This document shows positions 32,540 through 41,533 of a stretch of 64,000 nt of DNA, piece by piece. The first letter of the stretch is position 1, and every line of letters starts with the position of its first letter. Location: NCBI GenBank assembly GCA_965249225.1, contig CBDFLT010000007.1, positions 186,001 through 250,000 on the forward strand, given 5' to 3'. The position numbers and the translations under genes are program-made. The DNA is from CBDFLT01 sp965249225. GTDB taxonomy: Bacteria; Chloroflexota; Dehalococcoidia; Lucifugimonadales; G963668185. Under the pieces are notes generated by a model. The model saw only the letters and a list, made by a program, of their open reading frames with translations. It was not told where the DNA came from and searched no databases.

Positions 32540-33379
32540 GTGAAGACCTTTTTACAGAAATTACTAGAGGCCTGTGAGGCAAGCCAGAGCCTGGTGTGCG
32601 TCGGCCTCGATCCCGATCCGGACCGGATGCCGGTCTCAGATGTTTTGGCGTTCAACAAAGCGATCATTGATGCCACAAAGGACTTGGTGTGCGCCTACAA
32701 GCCGAACCTGGCGTTCTACGAGGCCTTGGGTCGATCGGGGCTGGACGCCCTAGAGGGGACGGTGGCCTACGTGCGAGAGCAGGCACCGGCCGTTATGGTG
32801 ATCGGTGACGCCAAGCGCGGCGACATCGCCTCCTCCAACGCGCGCTATGCCAGGGCCATGTTCGAGGTGTGGGGCTTCGACGCCACCACGGTTAACTGCT
32901 ACGGCGGTGGCGAATCCCTGGAGCCGTTTCTCCAGTACAAGGACCGGGGCGTGTTCGTCTGGTGCCGGTCCTCCAACCCAGGCGCACGGGAGTTCCAGGA
33001 CCTGAGTCTATCGTCGGGCGGTGAGACGGAGGTACTGTACCAGTGGGTGGCCCGTCGCGCGGCCGAATGGGACATCAAAACGGGAAACGTTGGACTGGTG
33101 GTGGGCGCTACCTATCCAGAAGAGCTGAAGTTAATCCGCTCTCGGTGGCCTGAGGTCCCACTGCTGATCCCAGGTGTCGGCAAGCAGGGAGGAGACCTAT
33201 CGGCGGCCGTCAAGTTTGGAGTGAACCCTCGCGGTCGGGGGGCCTTAATCAACTCGTCTAGTGGGGTAATTTACGCGTCCGAAGACCCTGCCGATTTCGC
33301 GGTGGCCGCTCGCGGCGCTGCGGAGGACCTGCGCCGCCGGATCAACCGTATCCTTAGCGAGGAGGGGAGGGGTTGGTAA
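32540..33379 (+). CDS. pyrF: Orotidine 5'-phosphate decarboxylase (type 2)
   Basis: Last step of UMP synthesis. The 279 residues are longer than the classical 230, as in the type 2 (PyrF2) group. Catalytic residues lie in VIGDAKRGDIASSNARYA (Lys/Asp tetrad). Substrate contacts are VCVGLDPDPDRM, YKPNLAFYE and LIPGVGKQGGD, and phosphate binding is SSSGVIYAS. GTG start at 32540. It overlaps the following DUF951 gene by 7 bp. Confidence 0.95.
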   Translation: MKTFLQKLLEACEASQSLVCVGLDPDPDRMPVSDVLAFNKAIIDATKDLVCAYKPNLAFYEALGRSGLDALEGTVAYVREQAPAVMVIGDAKRGDIASSNARYARAMFEVWGFDATTVNCYGGGESLEPFLQYKDRGVFVWCRSSNPGAREFQDLSLSSGGETEVLYQWVARRAAEWDIKTGNVGLVVGATYPEELKLIRSRWPEVPLLIPGVGKQGGDLSAAVKFGVNPRGRGALINSSSGVIYASEDPADFAVAARGAAEDLRRRINRILSEEGRGW

Positions 33380-33567
33380 CCGAGCTGCGCTTGGGCGACG
33401 TGGTGCGGCTCAGGAAGGTGCACCCTTGTGGCGGGTACGAGTGGGAAGTCGTTCGATTGGGTGCCGATATCGGGGTTCGGTGCCTCACCTGCGGCCGACG
33501 GGTTCTGATGTCGCGGTGGACACTGCAGAAGAGGATCAAGAGTTTGAAGCCCACCAACCCGGTTTAA
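33373..33567 (+). CDS. DUF951 small protein
   Basis: A 64-residue protein of the DUF951 family: LRLGDVVRLRKVHPCGGYEW, then VVRLGADIGVRCLTCGRRVL and SRWTLQKRIKSL. HPCGG and CLTCGR suggest a metal or nucleic-acid binding site. The TTG start at 33373 overlaps the pyrF stop, with GGAGG in the pyrF end as SD. Widespread in Firmicutes and Chloroflexota, function unknown. Confidence 0.85.
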   Translation: MVTELRLGDVVRLRKVHPCGGYEWEVVRLGADIGVRCLTCGRRVLMSRWTLQKRIKSLKPTNPV

Positions 33568-33581
33568 CCCGTTAGGTGGGC
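33549..33581 (+). terminator. Probable terminator after DUF951
   Basis: GCCCACC (33549-33555) pairs with GGTGGGC (33575-33581) across a 19-nt loop that includes the stop codon, with a short ATTTT stretch after it. Confidence 0.4.
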
Positions 33582-33718
33582 CGGCAATTTTGGACGGGAA
33601 TTAGCGTCCCGAGGCGGTGAGACTTCCGCCCGTGGCTACGTGATGTTGAGGTGCCGCGGCGCGGTGGATGCGTCGCCCTCCCGCCGGAAATTCTCCCCCC
33701 GAGGGGTCGCCGTCTTCG

Positions 33719-33747
33719 TTGACACCCTTTGGGGTTGGGCCTAAAAT
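33719..33747 (+). promoter_or_regulatory. Promoter of the bifunctional nuclease gene
   Basis: Perfect TTGACA (33719-33724), a 17-bp spacer and TAAAAT (33742-33747), 34 bp before the ATG. Confidence 0.6.
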
Positions 33748-33780
33748 GGCAATACCCATTTGGCAAGGAGGAACGGGTCT

Positions 33781-34356
33781 ATGAATGAGATGGTCATAGA
33801 CAGCATACGGGTCAGTCTCATGAACTATCAGAGGGTGGTAATCCTCCGCGCGAAGGACACCAATCGCTATCTTCCCATCTGGATTGGCCCGACTGAGGCG
33901 GACGCCATCGCGTTGCGTCTGCAAGATGTATCTGTTCCTCGCCCACTTACCCATGATCTGCTGCGTTCCATCATCGCGACCCTGGGCGCCACGGTGAGCA
34001 AGGTGGTCGTGTCCGATCTGACAGACGATACCTTTTACGCGAAGGTCGTGCTGCAGTCTAATGGGTCCACCATGGAGATCGACTCACGGCCGAGCGATGC
34101 GATCGCCCTGGCCGTCCGGACGGATGCCCCCATCTTCGCCGATGACTCCGTGCTGGACAAGGCGGGTGTGATAATGGATGAGGAGACCGGCACGCCTCAG
34201 GTCCCGACCGACGGCGACCGGCGCCCCGTCGATGAAGAGGAGTTGAAGAGGCTCTCGGCGTTCACGGATTTTGTGGACACGCTGGACCTGGAAGGCCTGG
34301 GGAGCGAAGGAAAGCCACCGCCACCGTCTGAACCACCATCTGAAAGCAAGTCATGA
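33781..34356 (+). CDS. Bifunctional nuclease family protein (BFN/DUF151)
   Basis: 191 residues; the ATG at 33781 has AAGGAGGAA upstream. The BFN domain fills residues 1-130: VVILRAKDTNRYLPIWIGPTEADAIA, DDTFYAKVVLQSNG and DSRPSDAIALAVRTDAPIF, which are signatures of DUF151 proteins with reported DNase/RNase activity. The remaining tail is acidic (DEEELKRLSAF), then Pro/Ser-rich. The exact role is unknown. Confidence 0.88.
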   Translation: MNEMVIDSIRVSLMNYQRVVILRAKDTNRYLPIWIGPTEADAIALRLQDVSVPRPLTHDLLRSIIATLGATVSKVVVSDLTDDTFYAKVVLQSNGSTMEIDSRPSDAIALAVRTDAPIFADDSVLDKAGVIMDEETGTPQVPTDGDRRPVDEEELKRLSAFTDFVDTLDLEGLGSEGKPPPPSEPPSESKS

Positions 34357-34387
34357 CCGCACTGGCGGCTAAAGATTAACCGTTCGA

Positions 34388-34417
34388 TAAGGCCCCGCAA
34401 ATCTGCGGGGCCTTATT
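34388..34417 (+). terminator. Terminator (probably bidirectional) before the atp operon
   Basis: TAAGGCCCCGCA / TGCGGGGCCTTA forms a perfect 12-bp stem with a 4-nt loop, followed by TT. Confidence 0.7.
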
Positions 34418-34480
34418 CGTGCTCGGGGTGGTTTGACCCCTTCGGATAGTTCATCCCGGTGCGGGACGCGCCTGCCGAAA

Positions 34481-34511
34481 TTGACAAGCTGGAATTCGAT
34501 AGTGATATAAT
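34481..34511 (+). promoter_or_regulatory. Promoter of the ATP synthase operon
   Basis: TTGACA (34481-34486), a 19-bp spacer and a perfect TATAAT (34506-34511) preceded by TGA, an extended -10; 24 bp before the first gene. Confidence 0.65.
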
Positions 34512-34535
34512 ACGCAATCGCTGAAGGGCCCACTG

Positions 34536-34775
34536 ATGAACCCCGATAGGATGGGCACCGCACTCCGGCTCCTGGGCATCGGTTGGTATGTGGTGATCTG
34601 TATTTTCGGAGGGGTGTACGGCGGTTACGCTCTGGATCGCTGGCTTGACTTAAGCCCATTGCTCACCCTTCTTGGATTGGCGGCCGGGTTAATTGTCGCC
34701 GGCATTGGAACGTACAGGATGCTCATGGCGTTTCTGAGGGCTGACTCCAATCCCGGTGGTGAGAGCAAAGAATAG
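34536..34775 (+). CDS. AtpI/AtpZ-like F1Fo assembly protein
   Basis: 79 residues with two membrane helices (about 11-31, 40-62) and a short charged tail. Such proteins precede atpB in most F1Fo operons and help assemble the c-ring or move Mg. GWYVVICIFGGVYGGYALDR with a Gly-rich first helix fits AtpZ/AtpI. The stop TAG shares bases with the GTG start of atpB. Confidence 0.8.
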   Translation: MNPDRMGTALRLLGIGWYVVICIFGGVYGGYALDRWLDLSPLLTLLGLAAGLIVAGIGTYRMLMAFLRADSNPGGESKE

Positions 34776-35833
34776 TGTCGAATCTGCTCCGTAACCCCAG
34801 AATCGTAACGGTCTTCGTCGTTCTGGGGATTCTCTTTCTCGTCGGCCTCGCCGGTGGAGCGCTCGGGAACGAGTTCGGCGGCGGATTCATCGGCTCCCCC
34901 ATCCCCCACCTTCAGCTAGCAGCAGAGTCGATCACTTCCGAAGAGCTGTTCCCCGGTTTCGAGCTCACCAATACCATGGTGGCAACATGGCTCACCATCT
35001 TGATACTGGTGGTCCTCTCTTTCTCAGCCACACGCAGAATGAAGGAGGTTCCCAGAGGTCTCCAGAACCTCTTTGAAGTAATTATCGAGTTCTTCCTGAA
35101 CTTGGCTGAGAGCGTGGCCGGACCCGCCAGGGCCCGGCGGTTCTTTCCCCTGGTTATGACCATCTTCATCTTCATCGTGTCGGCCAACTGGGTGGGAATC
35201 CTTCCTGGGTTCGGGACCATAGGGAGGGTGGAGGCACCTGAGGAGGTCATCCATCACGCCCGGGAAGGCGATGAGAATGTCGACCTCGCTGATCTTAGGC
35301 TCCAGCTGTTTGACGGCGAGGGCTCGCTCGCCCTGGTGCAGTTTGGAACCGTTGACGACGTGATCACCGCTGAGGAATGGGAGCGCGACGGCGTGGAAGA
35401 GGGCAAGCAGGCCGGCCGGCTGGCGCCTTTCCTGCGCAGCGCCAATACCGACATTAACACGACCCTCGCCATCGCGCTTGTCGCCATGTTCATGGTCCAC
35501 TGGTGGGCTATCAGGACCCTGGGTATCTTTAGTCACGTGGGCAAGTTCATCAACCTCAAAGCGGGCCCTGTTTGGATATTCGTGGGGATCCTGGAGGGTA
35601 TCAGCGAGTTTGCCCGGATCATCAGCTTCAGCTTTCGTCTCTTCGGCAATATCTTTGCCGGCGAGGTTCTGCTGGTGGCGATGGCCTTTATGGTGCCCTT
35701 GGTCGGTATCATCCCGTTCCTGGGCCTGGAGCTTTTCGTGGGTTTGATCCAGGCGTTTATATTCTCGATGCTCACACTGGTGTTCGCCACGACGGCAACC
35801 ACGGAGGTCAGCCATGGTGCGGAGGGGCACTAG
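34775..35833 (+). CDS. atpB: ATP synthase Fo subunit a
   Basis: Proton-channel subunit, 352 residues with a GTG start that overlaps the previous stop. The essential Arg is in SFSFRLFGNIFAGE, followed by VLLVAMAFMVP. It is about 100 residues longer than usual. The excess is a long hydrophilic stretch between helices 2 and 3 (about residues 150-225, acidic, with HHAREGDENVDLADLRLQLF and TAEEWERDGVEEGKQAGR). The extra loop probably faces one side of the membrane; its role is unknown. Confidence 0.95.
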   Translation: MSNLLRNPRIVTVFVVLGILFLVGLAGGALGNEFGGGFIGSPIPHLQLAAESITSEELFPGFELTNTMVATWLTILILVVLSFSATRRMKEVPRGLQNLFEVIIEFFLNLAESVAGPARARRFFPLVMTIFIFIVSANWVGILPGFGTIGRVEAPEEVIHHAREGDENVDLADLRLQLFDGEGSLALVQFGTVDDVITAEEWERDGVEEGKQAGRLAPFLRSANTDINTTLAIALVAMFMVHWWAIRTLGIFSHVGKFINLKAGPVWIFVGILEGISEFARIISFSFRLFGNIFAGEVLLVAMAFMVPLVGIIPFLGLELFVGLIQAFIFSMLTLVFATTATTEVSHGAEGH

Positions 35834-35945
35834 GGGCAGGATTAGATCCGCTGTGAGTGGGTAATCCACTGAGGTGTTCATGTTGACACGGAGAATGATT
35901 GAGAAGTAGCGTTTACAAAATGTAGATGCCAAGGATGGTTATAGC

Positions 35946-36173
35946 ATGATAGAAGGTAACATACAGGACATTGGAGCGGGGCTGGCCATAGGACTGGGCG
36001 CCTTAGGACCCGGCATAGGCATTGGGCTCCTGGCGGCCAAGGCCATGGAGGCGCTGGGGCGCAATCCCGAGGCCGCTGGGGTTATTCAGCAGAACATGAT
36101 CCTGGCCATAGCGTTCGCTGAGGCCGTCGCGATTTACGCCCTGGTGGTCGCGGTAATAATCAAGTTCATTTAG
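35946..36173 (+). CDS. atpE: ATP synthase Fo subunit c
   Basis: c-ring proteolipid, 75 residues with two helices. Helix 1 is Gly-rich (GLAIGLGALGPGIGIG), the loop RNPEA contacts F1, and helix 2 carries the ion-binding Glu in IAFAEAVAIYALV. The Na+-type signature (Gln in helix 1 with Glu and Ser/Thr in helix 2) is not seen, so the ring is probably proton-driven. Confidence 0.96.
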   Translation: MIEGNIQDIGAGLAIGLGALGPGIGIGLLAAKAMEALGRNPEAAGVIQQNMILAIAFAEAVAIYALVVAVIIKFI

Positions 36174-36246
36174 TTCGGTTACGCGGGGTTTCGGCCATAT
36201 AGCCCATTTGTTGGGGTCTTATATATTGGCGAGGTAAGGAGAGAGT

Positions 36247-36750
36247 ATGCACGCCTTGGGAATCAACTTGACAGGCCTGGTTACTCAGGTCGTCAGTTTT
36301 CTGATCCTGTTCGCGGTCCTGTACAAGCTCCTCTACAAGCCTATCCTGCGCATGCTCGACACGCGGTCTGCTCGAATCAAAGAGAGTCTCGAGACCGCCG
36401 ACAGGGTGCGGGAGGAAGCCGTCCGATCTCAAGAGGAGTTGCAGCAGCAGATCGAGGCGGCGCGGGCGGAAGGCCAGGCGATGATCTCCCAGGCCAAGGA
36501 GGTGGGGGAAAAGTATCGGGAGGAGGAGCTGACCAAGGCGAGGGCCGAGATCGGGGCGGCTAGGGCGCGGGCCGAGGCCGATATACAGAGCGAGAGGGAC
36601 GCGGCCATAGAGGAGCTCCGGCGTGAGTTCGCAGGGCTGGCGATTTCGGCGGCGGAGCGCATAGTAGAGCGCTCGCTCGACGAGTCGTCGCATCGCGACC
36701 TCATCGAGAAAGTCCTGGACGAGGGCTCGCAGGTCGTTAAGAGGTCATAA
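36247..36750 (+). CDS. atpF: ATP synthase Fo subunit b
   Basis: Peripheral stalk subunit of 167 residues: an N-terminal membrane helix (LVTQVVSFLILFAVLYKLL) and a long right-handed coiled coil rich in Arg, Glu and Ala. The C-terminal IVERSLDESSHRDLIEKVL contacts delta. There is a single b gene and no b'. Confidence 0.95.
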   Translation: MHALGINLTGLVTQVVSFLILFAVLYKLLYKPILRMLDTRSARIKESLETADRVREEAVRSQEELQQQIEAARAEGQAMISQAKEVGEKYREEELTKARAEIGAARARAEADIQSERDAAIEELRREFAGLAISAAERIVERSLDESSHRDLIEKVLDEGSQVVKRS

Positions 36751-36773
36751 GGGATACGGGATAGGACATAACA

Positions 36774-37316
36774 ATGCCCAAGGGTGGCTCCGCCCGCCGA
36801 TACGCGCAGGCGGTCTTCCAGTTGGCGTTTGAGAGAGATGAACTGGACGCGTGGAGGGACGACCTGGGTGTCATGGCGCGGGCGCTTCAAGACGAGGAGC
36901 TGACCCAGTTGCTGGACGCCCCCCACGTGCCCATCGAGCGGAAGCTGGACACCGTCGGCCGGGTGCTGGACGATTCCGTAGGCACGTTGCCTCGAAACAT
37001 GCTCTCGCTTCTGGCGTCGCGAAACAGGTCGCATCTGGTACCTGCCATCCTCGATCGTTATTCTGCATTGCTCGACGCCCATCGTGCGATCGAGCGCGCC
37101 GAGGTCGTGTCGGCCGTGGAGCTGAGTGATGTCCAGCGAGAGAAGGTTGCGGACCTTTTGAGGGAGATCGTCGGTAAGGAGATACGGCTGACGTCCCGCG
37201 TGGACCCCCAGGTTCTCGGTGGACTGGTTGCGCGCGTCGGCGACCGGATAATCGACGGCAGCACCAGATCGAGGCTGGAGGGACTTCGCCAGAGCCTTGG
37301 TGGGCCGGTCTCCTAA
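36774..37316 (+). CDS. atpH: ATP synthase F1 subunit delta
   Basis: 180-residue stalk-to-F1 connector. The N-terminal helical bundle starts ARRYAQAVFQLAFERDELDAW. The C-terminal family signature is VDPQVLGGLVARVGDRIIDGS. It lies between b and alpha in standard order; a 123-bp gap to atpA contains no gene. Confidence 0.94.
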   Translation: MPKGGSARRYAQAVFQLAFERDELDAWRDDLGVMARALQDEELTQLLDAPHVPIERKLDTVGRVLDDSVGTLPRNMLSLLASRNRSHLVPAILDRYSALLDAHRAIERAEVVSAVELSDVQREKVADLLREIVGKEIRLTSRVDPQVLGGLVARVGDRIIDGSTRSRLEGLRQSLGGPVS

Positions 37317-37439
37317 TTGTAGAGTGCAGATAGACTTCAATATGGTGTCTAAAACTAAAATACCGTTCTATTCGGTCTGGTCGTGCGTGATGGGCATTCC
37401 GTTGCAGGCCCGCCGGTGGCATGAGCTAGGGAGGTAGGC

Positions 37440-38951
37440 ATGGCAGTCGGTGGACAGGACATAGCGTCCGTAATCAAGAAGCAGATAGAGGAGTTCGGCC
37501 AGCCGCTCACGATGGTGGACGTCGGTGTGGTGGTCGAAGTGGGCGATGGCATTGCTCGCATCCACGGCCTTTCGGGCGTCAGCTACAGCGAGCTGCTGGA
37601 GTTTACGGGGGGTGTCATAGGTATGGCGCTTAACCTGGAAGAGGACCAGGTGGGCGCCGTCATCCTTGGTGACCCCCTGGAAATCAAGGCGGGCAGCGAG
37701 GTCAGGGCCACCGGCCGGATCGTCCAGGTACCGGTTGGAGACGCGCTTGTAGGTCGGGTGGTGGACGCTCTTGGAAGGCCCCTGGATGGGAAAGGCCCGA
37801 TCAAGACCGACAAGGTGCGTCCGGTGGAGGTAGTGGCGCCCGGGGTAGCCACTAGGAGTTCCGTGAACACTCCGGTGCAGACGGGCGTCAAAGCCATCGA
37901 CGCCATGATTCCCATCGGCCGGGGACAGCGAGAGTTGATAATCGGCGACCGGTCGACGGGTAAGAGCATGCTCGCCATCGACGCCATCATCAATCAGAAA
38001 GGCGGCGACCTGCTTTGCATCTACGTGGCTATTGGCCAGAAGGTGGGGAAGGTGGCGCAAACGGTGGCCTTGTTCGAGGAGCACGGCGCAATGGAGCACA
38101 CCATCGTCGTTGCGGCCACTGCCGCCGACCCCGCGCCCATTCAGTACCTGGCCCCTTATGCCGGCTGTTCCATGGGTGAGGAGGTCATGCACCAGGGCAA
38201 CGACGCTCTCATCGTGTACGATGATCTCTCCAAGCACGCCTGGGCCTACCGGCAGATGTCCCTGCTTCTGCGGCGCCCCCCGGGGCGCGAGGCCTACCCT
38301 GGTGATGTGTTCTACCTTCACAGCCGGCTGCTGGAGCGGGCCGCCAGGCTGGACGATGCCCATGGCGGCGGCTCCTTGACGGCCCTGCCAATCATCGAGA
38401 CCCTGGCGGGCGACGTATCAGCTTACGTCCCCACCAACGTGATCTCCATCACCGACGGCCAGATCTATCTCGAGACCGAGCTGTTCAACTCCGGCATCAG
38501 GCCTGCGGTTAACGCTGGGCTGTCGGTATCGAGAGTAGGAGGCGCGGCTCAGACACGGGCCATGAGACAGGTGGCAGGTCAGTTGCGGCTGTCCCTTGCC
38601 CAGTACCGCGAGCTGGTTACCTTCGCCCAGTTCGGCACCGCCGACCTGGATCGTGCAACGCGGGCCCAGCTCGAACGAGGACAGCGCGCCATGGAAGTCC
38701 TCAAGCAGGGGCAGAACGCTCCCTTGCCCATGGAGCAGCAGGCCTGCATCCTGTACGCTCTGGTTAATGGGCACTTAGACGATGTTGAGATCTCGAAGGT
38801 CAGGGCGTTCGAAGAGGGCCTAAGGGGTTACATGAGCACCAACCGGCCGGAGACGCTGAAGAAGATCGCGGAGGAGGGGGAAATCACCTCGGACACAGAC
38901 GCCTTGCTCAAGGAGGCGCTGAAGGAGTTCAAGGCCAGCATTCCACACTAG
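37440..38951 (+). CDS. atpA: ATP synthase F1 subunit alpha
   Basis: 503-residue non-catalytic nucleotide-binding subunit. P-loop GDRSTGKS, and the signature PAVNAGLSVSRVGGAAQT with the Arg finger near SVSRVG. The N-terminal beta barrel contains VDVGVVVEVGDGIARIHGL. The DELSEED-facing C-terminal helices are normal. ATG at 37440, with GAGGTAGGC upstream. Confidence 0.98.
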   Translation: MAVGGQDIASVIKKQIEEFGQPLTMVDVGVVVEVGDGIARIHGLSGVSYSELLEFTGGVIGMALNLEEDQVGAVILGDPLEIKAGSEVRATGRIVQVPVGDALVGRVVDALGRPLDGKGPIKTDKVRPVEVVAPGVATRSSVNTPVQTGVKAIDAMIPIGRGQRELIIGDRSTGKSMLAIDAIINQKGGDLLCIYVAIGQKVGKVAQTVALFEEHGAMEHTIVVAATAADPAPIQYLAPYAGCSMGEEVMHQGNDALIVYDDLSKHAWAYRQMSLLLRRPPGREAYPGDVFYLHSRLLERAARLDDAHGGGSLTALPIIETLAGDVSAYVPTNVISITDGQIYLETELFNSGIRPAVNAGLSVSRVGGAAQTRAMRQVAGQLRLSLAQYRELVTFAQFGTADLDRATRAQLERGQRAMEVLKQGQNAPLPMEQQACILYALVNGHLDDVEISKVRAFEEGLRGYMSTNRPETLKKIAEEGEITSDTDALLKEALKEFKASIPH

Positions 38952-39028
38952 ACTTGCTTCGCGGTCAGGGGTCTTCATCCACTTGGGGGTGGGGCTCAAT
39001 GAACGGACAAATGTAGCCAGGACTAAAT

Positions 39029-39886
39029 ATGCCCAGCGAGAGACAGATCAGACGCCGTATTCGCAGCGTCCAAAACACAGCCAAAATCACTAAGGCCATG
39101 TCCATGATCGCCGCCTCGAAGATGCGTCGCGCCCAGGAGATGGCCCTGATGGGCCGTCCCTACCACGATCGGATGCGGGAGCTTCTGGCGGACCTGGCGG
39201 CCCAGCCACAGGAGGAGGAAAATGCCCATCCACTTCTTCAGCGGCGTGAGGTTAAAAGGGTGGAGCTGGTGCATATCACTCCTGATCGAGGCCTGACCGG
39301 CGGCCTGAACTCCAACCTGAATCGTCGTTCCGGGCAGTTTATCCTCGACCACGACGGCAAGGTGAGTGTTGTGGCGGTTGGCCGAAAAGGGCGGGACTTT
39401 ATGGTCAGGTACCGTCGAGATGTGCGGGCCGTATTCATAGACCTGGGGGACCGGCCTACGCTCGCCGACATGACCCCCATAGCCCACCTCGTCATCGAGG
39501 AATATACCGAGCGGCGCGTGGATGCCGTTTACGTTACCTTCGCGAACTTCATCAATACCACGGTGCAGAGGCCTGAGGTGGTGCAGCTTCTCCCGGTCAA
39601 GCCTGCGGATTTGAGGCCCCAGGAGGCCGTAGGCTACATATACGAACCCGACAGCCTACCGGTGCTCTCGGCGCTGCTTCCCAGATTCGTCGAGATGCAG
39701 CTGTATCACCTGGTTCTCGAGGGGATCGCTAGTGAGCAGTCGGCCAGGATGGTCGCCATGCGCAACGCCACCGACAACGCCAGCGTCATGGTCGATGACC
39801 TGACGCTGGAGATGAACAAAATCCGCCAGGAGACGATAACCAGTGATCTCCTTGACATCATCGGGGGAGTGGCGGCGCTCGAATAA
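39029..39886 (+). CDS. atpG: ATP synthase F1 subunit gamma
   Basis: 285-residue central shaft. The N-terminal coiled coil begins RQIRRRIRSVQNTAKITKAM, a near-canonical match, and the C-terminal helix has SARMVAMRNATDNASVMVDD. A Rossmann-like middle domain is present. It has no extra redox Cys pair. Confidence 0.97.
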   Translation: MPSERQIRRRIRSVQNTAKITKAMSMIAASKMRRAQEMALMGRPYHDRMRELLADLAAQPQEEENAHPLLQRREVKRVELVHITPDRGLTGGLNSNLNRRSGQFILDHDGKVSVVAVGRKGRDFMVRYRRDVRAVFIDLGDRPTLADMTPIAHLVIEEYTERRVDAVYVTFANFINTTVQRPEVVQLLPVKPADLRPQEAVGYIYEPDSLPVLSALLPRFVEMQLYHLVLEGIASEQSARMVAMRNATDNASVMVDDLTLEMNKIRQETITSDLLDIIGGVAALE

Positions 39887-39942
39887 GGGACGAAAACACC
39901 CTGTGTTAGACTTTCCCCGTGCACGGGGATTCGGGAGGAGCA

Positions 39943-41340
39943 ATGGCCACAGGAAAAGTAGCTCAGGTGATCGGGACGGTGGTGGATGTCGAGTTCCCGT
40001 CCGAAGAGATGCCCGCCATCTACAACGCCATTGAGACAGAGGTGCGCGGACAGAGGCTGGTACTCGAGGCTGAGCAGCATGTGGGCAATAACTGGGTCAG
40101 GTGCCTTGCCATGGGCCCCACTGAGGGGCTTGCCAGGGGTGTGGAGGCGTCCGACACGGGAAAACCCATCACGGTTCCAGTAGGTGAGTCTACGCTGGGG
40201 CGTCTGTTCAACGCCCTGGGCGAGACCCTGGACGACCTGGGAGAGGTGAAGGCCGAGGAGTCCTGGCCGATTCATCGCCCTCCTCCGGGCTTCGAAGAGC
40301 AGGCCACTCAGGTTGAGATCCTCGAAACAGGCCTCAAGGTGATGGACCTGGTAACTCCCTTCACCAAAGGTGGCAAGATTGGGGCTTACGGAGGCGCTGG
40401 GGTAGGCAAAACCGTAATCATCCAGGAGCTTATCCGCAACATCGGTGCGGAGCACAAAGGGGTCTCCGTGTTTGCCGGCGTCGGTGAGCGGTCCAGAGAG
40501 GGCAACGACCTCTGGCACGAGATGCAGGAGTCAGGGGTTCTGAACAGCACCGTCCTCGTGTTCGGACAGATGAACGAGCCTCCGGGCATTCGCGCCAGGG
40601 TGGGCCTCACCGGCCTTACCATGGCCGAATACTTTAAGGAGACCCGCCACCAGGACGTGCTCCTGTTTATCGACAATATCTATCGTTACATCCTGGCTGG
40701 AATGGAGGTCTCGGCGCTGCTGGGCAGGATGCCCTCGGCGGTCGGCTACCAGCCGACGCTAGCGACAGAGATGGGTGCGCTGGAGGAGAGGATCACCTCC
40801 AGCAAAGCGGGCTCTATTACCTCTTTCCAGGCCATCTACGTGCCCGCCGACGACTACACCGACCCCGGCATCGTGACCACGTTTGGACACCTCGACGCGG
40901 TGGTCGCCCTCGAGCGTGCCATTGCGGAGCAGGGGCTGTATCCAGCCGTGGACCCGCTGTCATCCACCTCACGCATTCTCGAGCCGGCCATAGTCGGCCA
41001 GGATCACTACGATGTCGCCCGCGGGGTTCAGCAAGTGCTTCAGCGCTACCGCGACCTTCAGGATATCATCGCGATCCTGGGAATCGAGGAGCTTTCAGAA
41101 GACGACCGGCTCACGGTCGGCCGCGCCCGCAAGGTACAGAGGTTCCTGTCCCAACCCATGTTCGTGGCTGAGGCCTTCACCGGACAGGAGGGCCGATACG
41201 TCCCCATCAAGGACACGGTGCGTGGGTTCAATGAGATCCTTGAGGGCAAGCACGACGATGTGCCCGAGCAGGCCTTCTACATGGTGGGACCCATCGAGGA
41301 GGCCGTGGAGAAGGCGGAGCGAATGCGGGCGGAGGAGTAG
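39943..41340 (+). CDS. atpD: ATP synthase F1 subunit beta
   Basis: 465-residue catalytic subunit. The start ATG at 39943 has GGGAGGAG 3-10 nt upstream; an earlier ATG at 39919 adds eight residues and has no SD. P-loop GGAGVGKTV, catalytic Glu in VGERSREGNDLW, and Walker B VLLFIDNIYRYI with slightly unusual Tyr-Arg-Tyr. SALLGRMPSAVGYQPTLATE is fully conserved. The coding sequence is not followed by atpC but by a foreign-looking cassette. Confidence 0.98.
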   Translation: MATGKVAQVIGTVVDVEFPSEEMPAIYNAIETEVRGQRLVLEAEQHVGNNWVRCLAMGPTEGLARGVEASDTGKPITVPVGESTLGRLFNALGETLDDLGEVKAEESWPIHRPPPGFEEQATQVEILETGLKVMDLVTPFTKGGKIGAYGGAGVGKTVIIQELIRNIGAEHKGVSVFAGVGERSREGNDLWHEMQESGVLNSTVLVFGQMNEPPGIRARVGLTGLTMAEYFKETRHQDVLLFIDNIYRYILAGMEVSALLGRMPSAVGYQPTLATEMGALEERITSSKAGSITSFQAIYVPADDYTDPGIVTTFGHLDAVVALERAIAEQGLYPAVDPLSSTSRILEPAIVGQDHYDVARGVQQVLQRYRDLQDIIAILGIEELSEDDRLTVGRARKVQRFLSQPMFVAEAFTGQEGRYVPIKDTVRGFNEILEGKHDDVPEQAFYMVGPIEEAVEKAERMRAEE

Positions 41341-41470
41341 GCTGAGTCAATACGTAGGCTGTGATTCTTGATCGGTGGTTAGTCTAGCAAGTACCTTGCT
41401 GGCAATTGAGGGAAGTGAGGGTTGATGTTCAGAGAATCCAATCGAGTAGGTCCAGCCTACACCGGAAAAC

Positions 41471-41506
41471 TTGACAAATCATGTTCCAACACTTTAATTT
41501 GGAACA
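41471..41506 (+). promoter_or_regulatory. Promoter with palindromic operator for the ShosTA-like pair
   Basis: TTGACA (41471-41476), an 18-bp spacer and TAATTT (41495-41500). A perfect inverted repeat, TGTTCCAA (41482-41489) and TTGGAACA (41499-41506) with a 9-bp spacer, overlaps the promoter spacer and the -10. A repressor bound here would block RNA polymerase, as in autoregulated toxin-antitoxin loci. The ligand protein is not known. Confidence 0.55.
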
Positions 41507-41533
41507 AACGTTCTCACAAACTGCGAATCCTAT

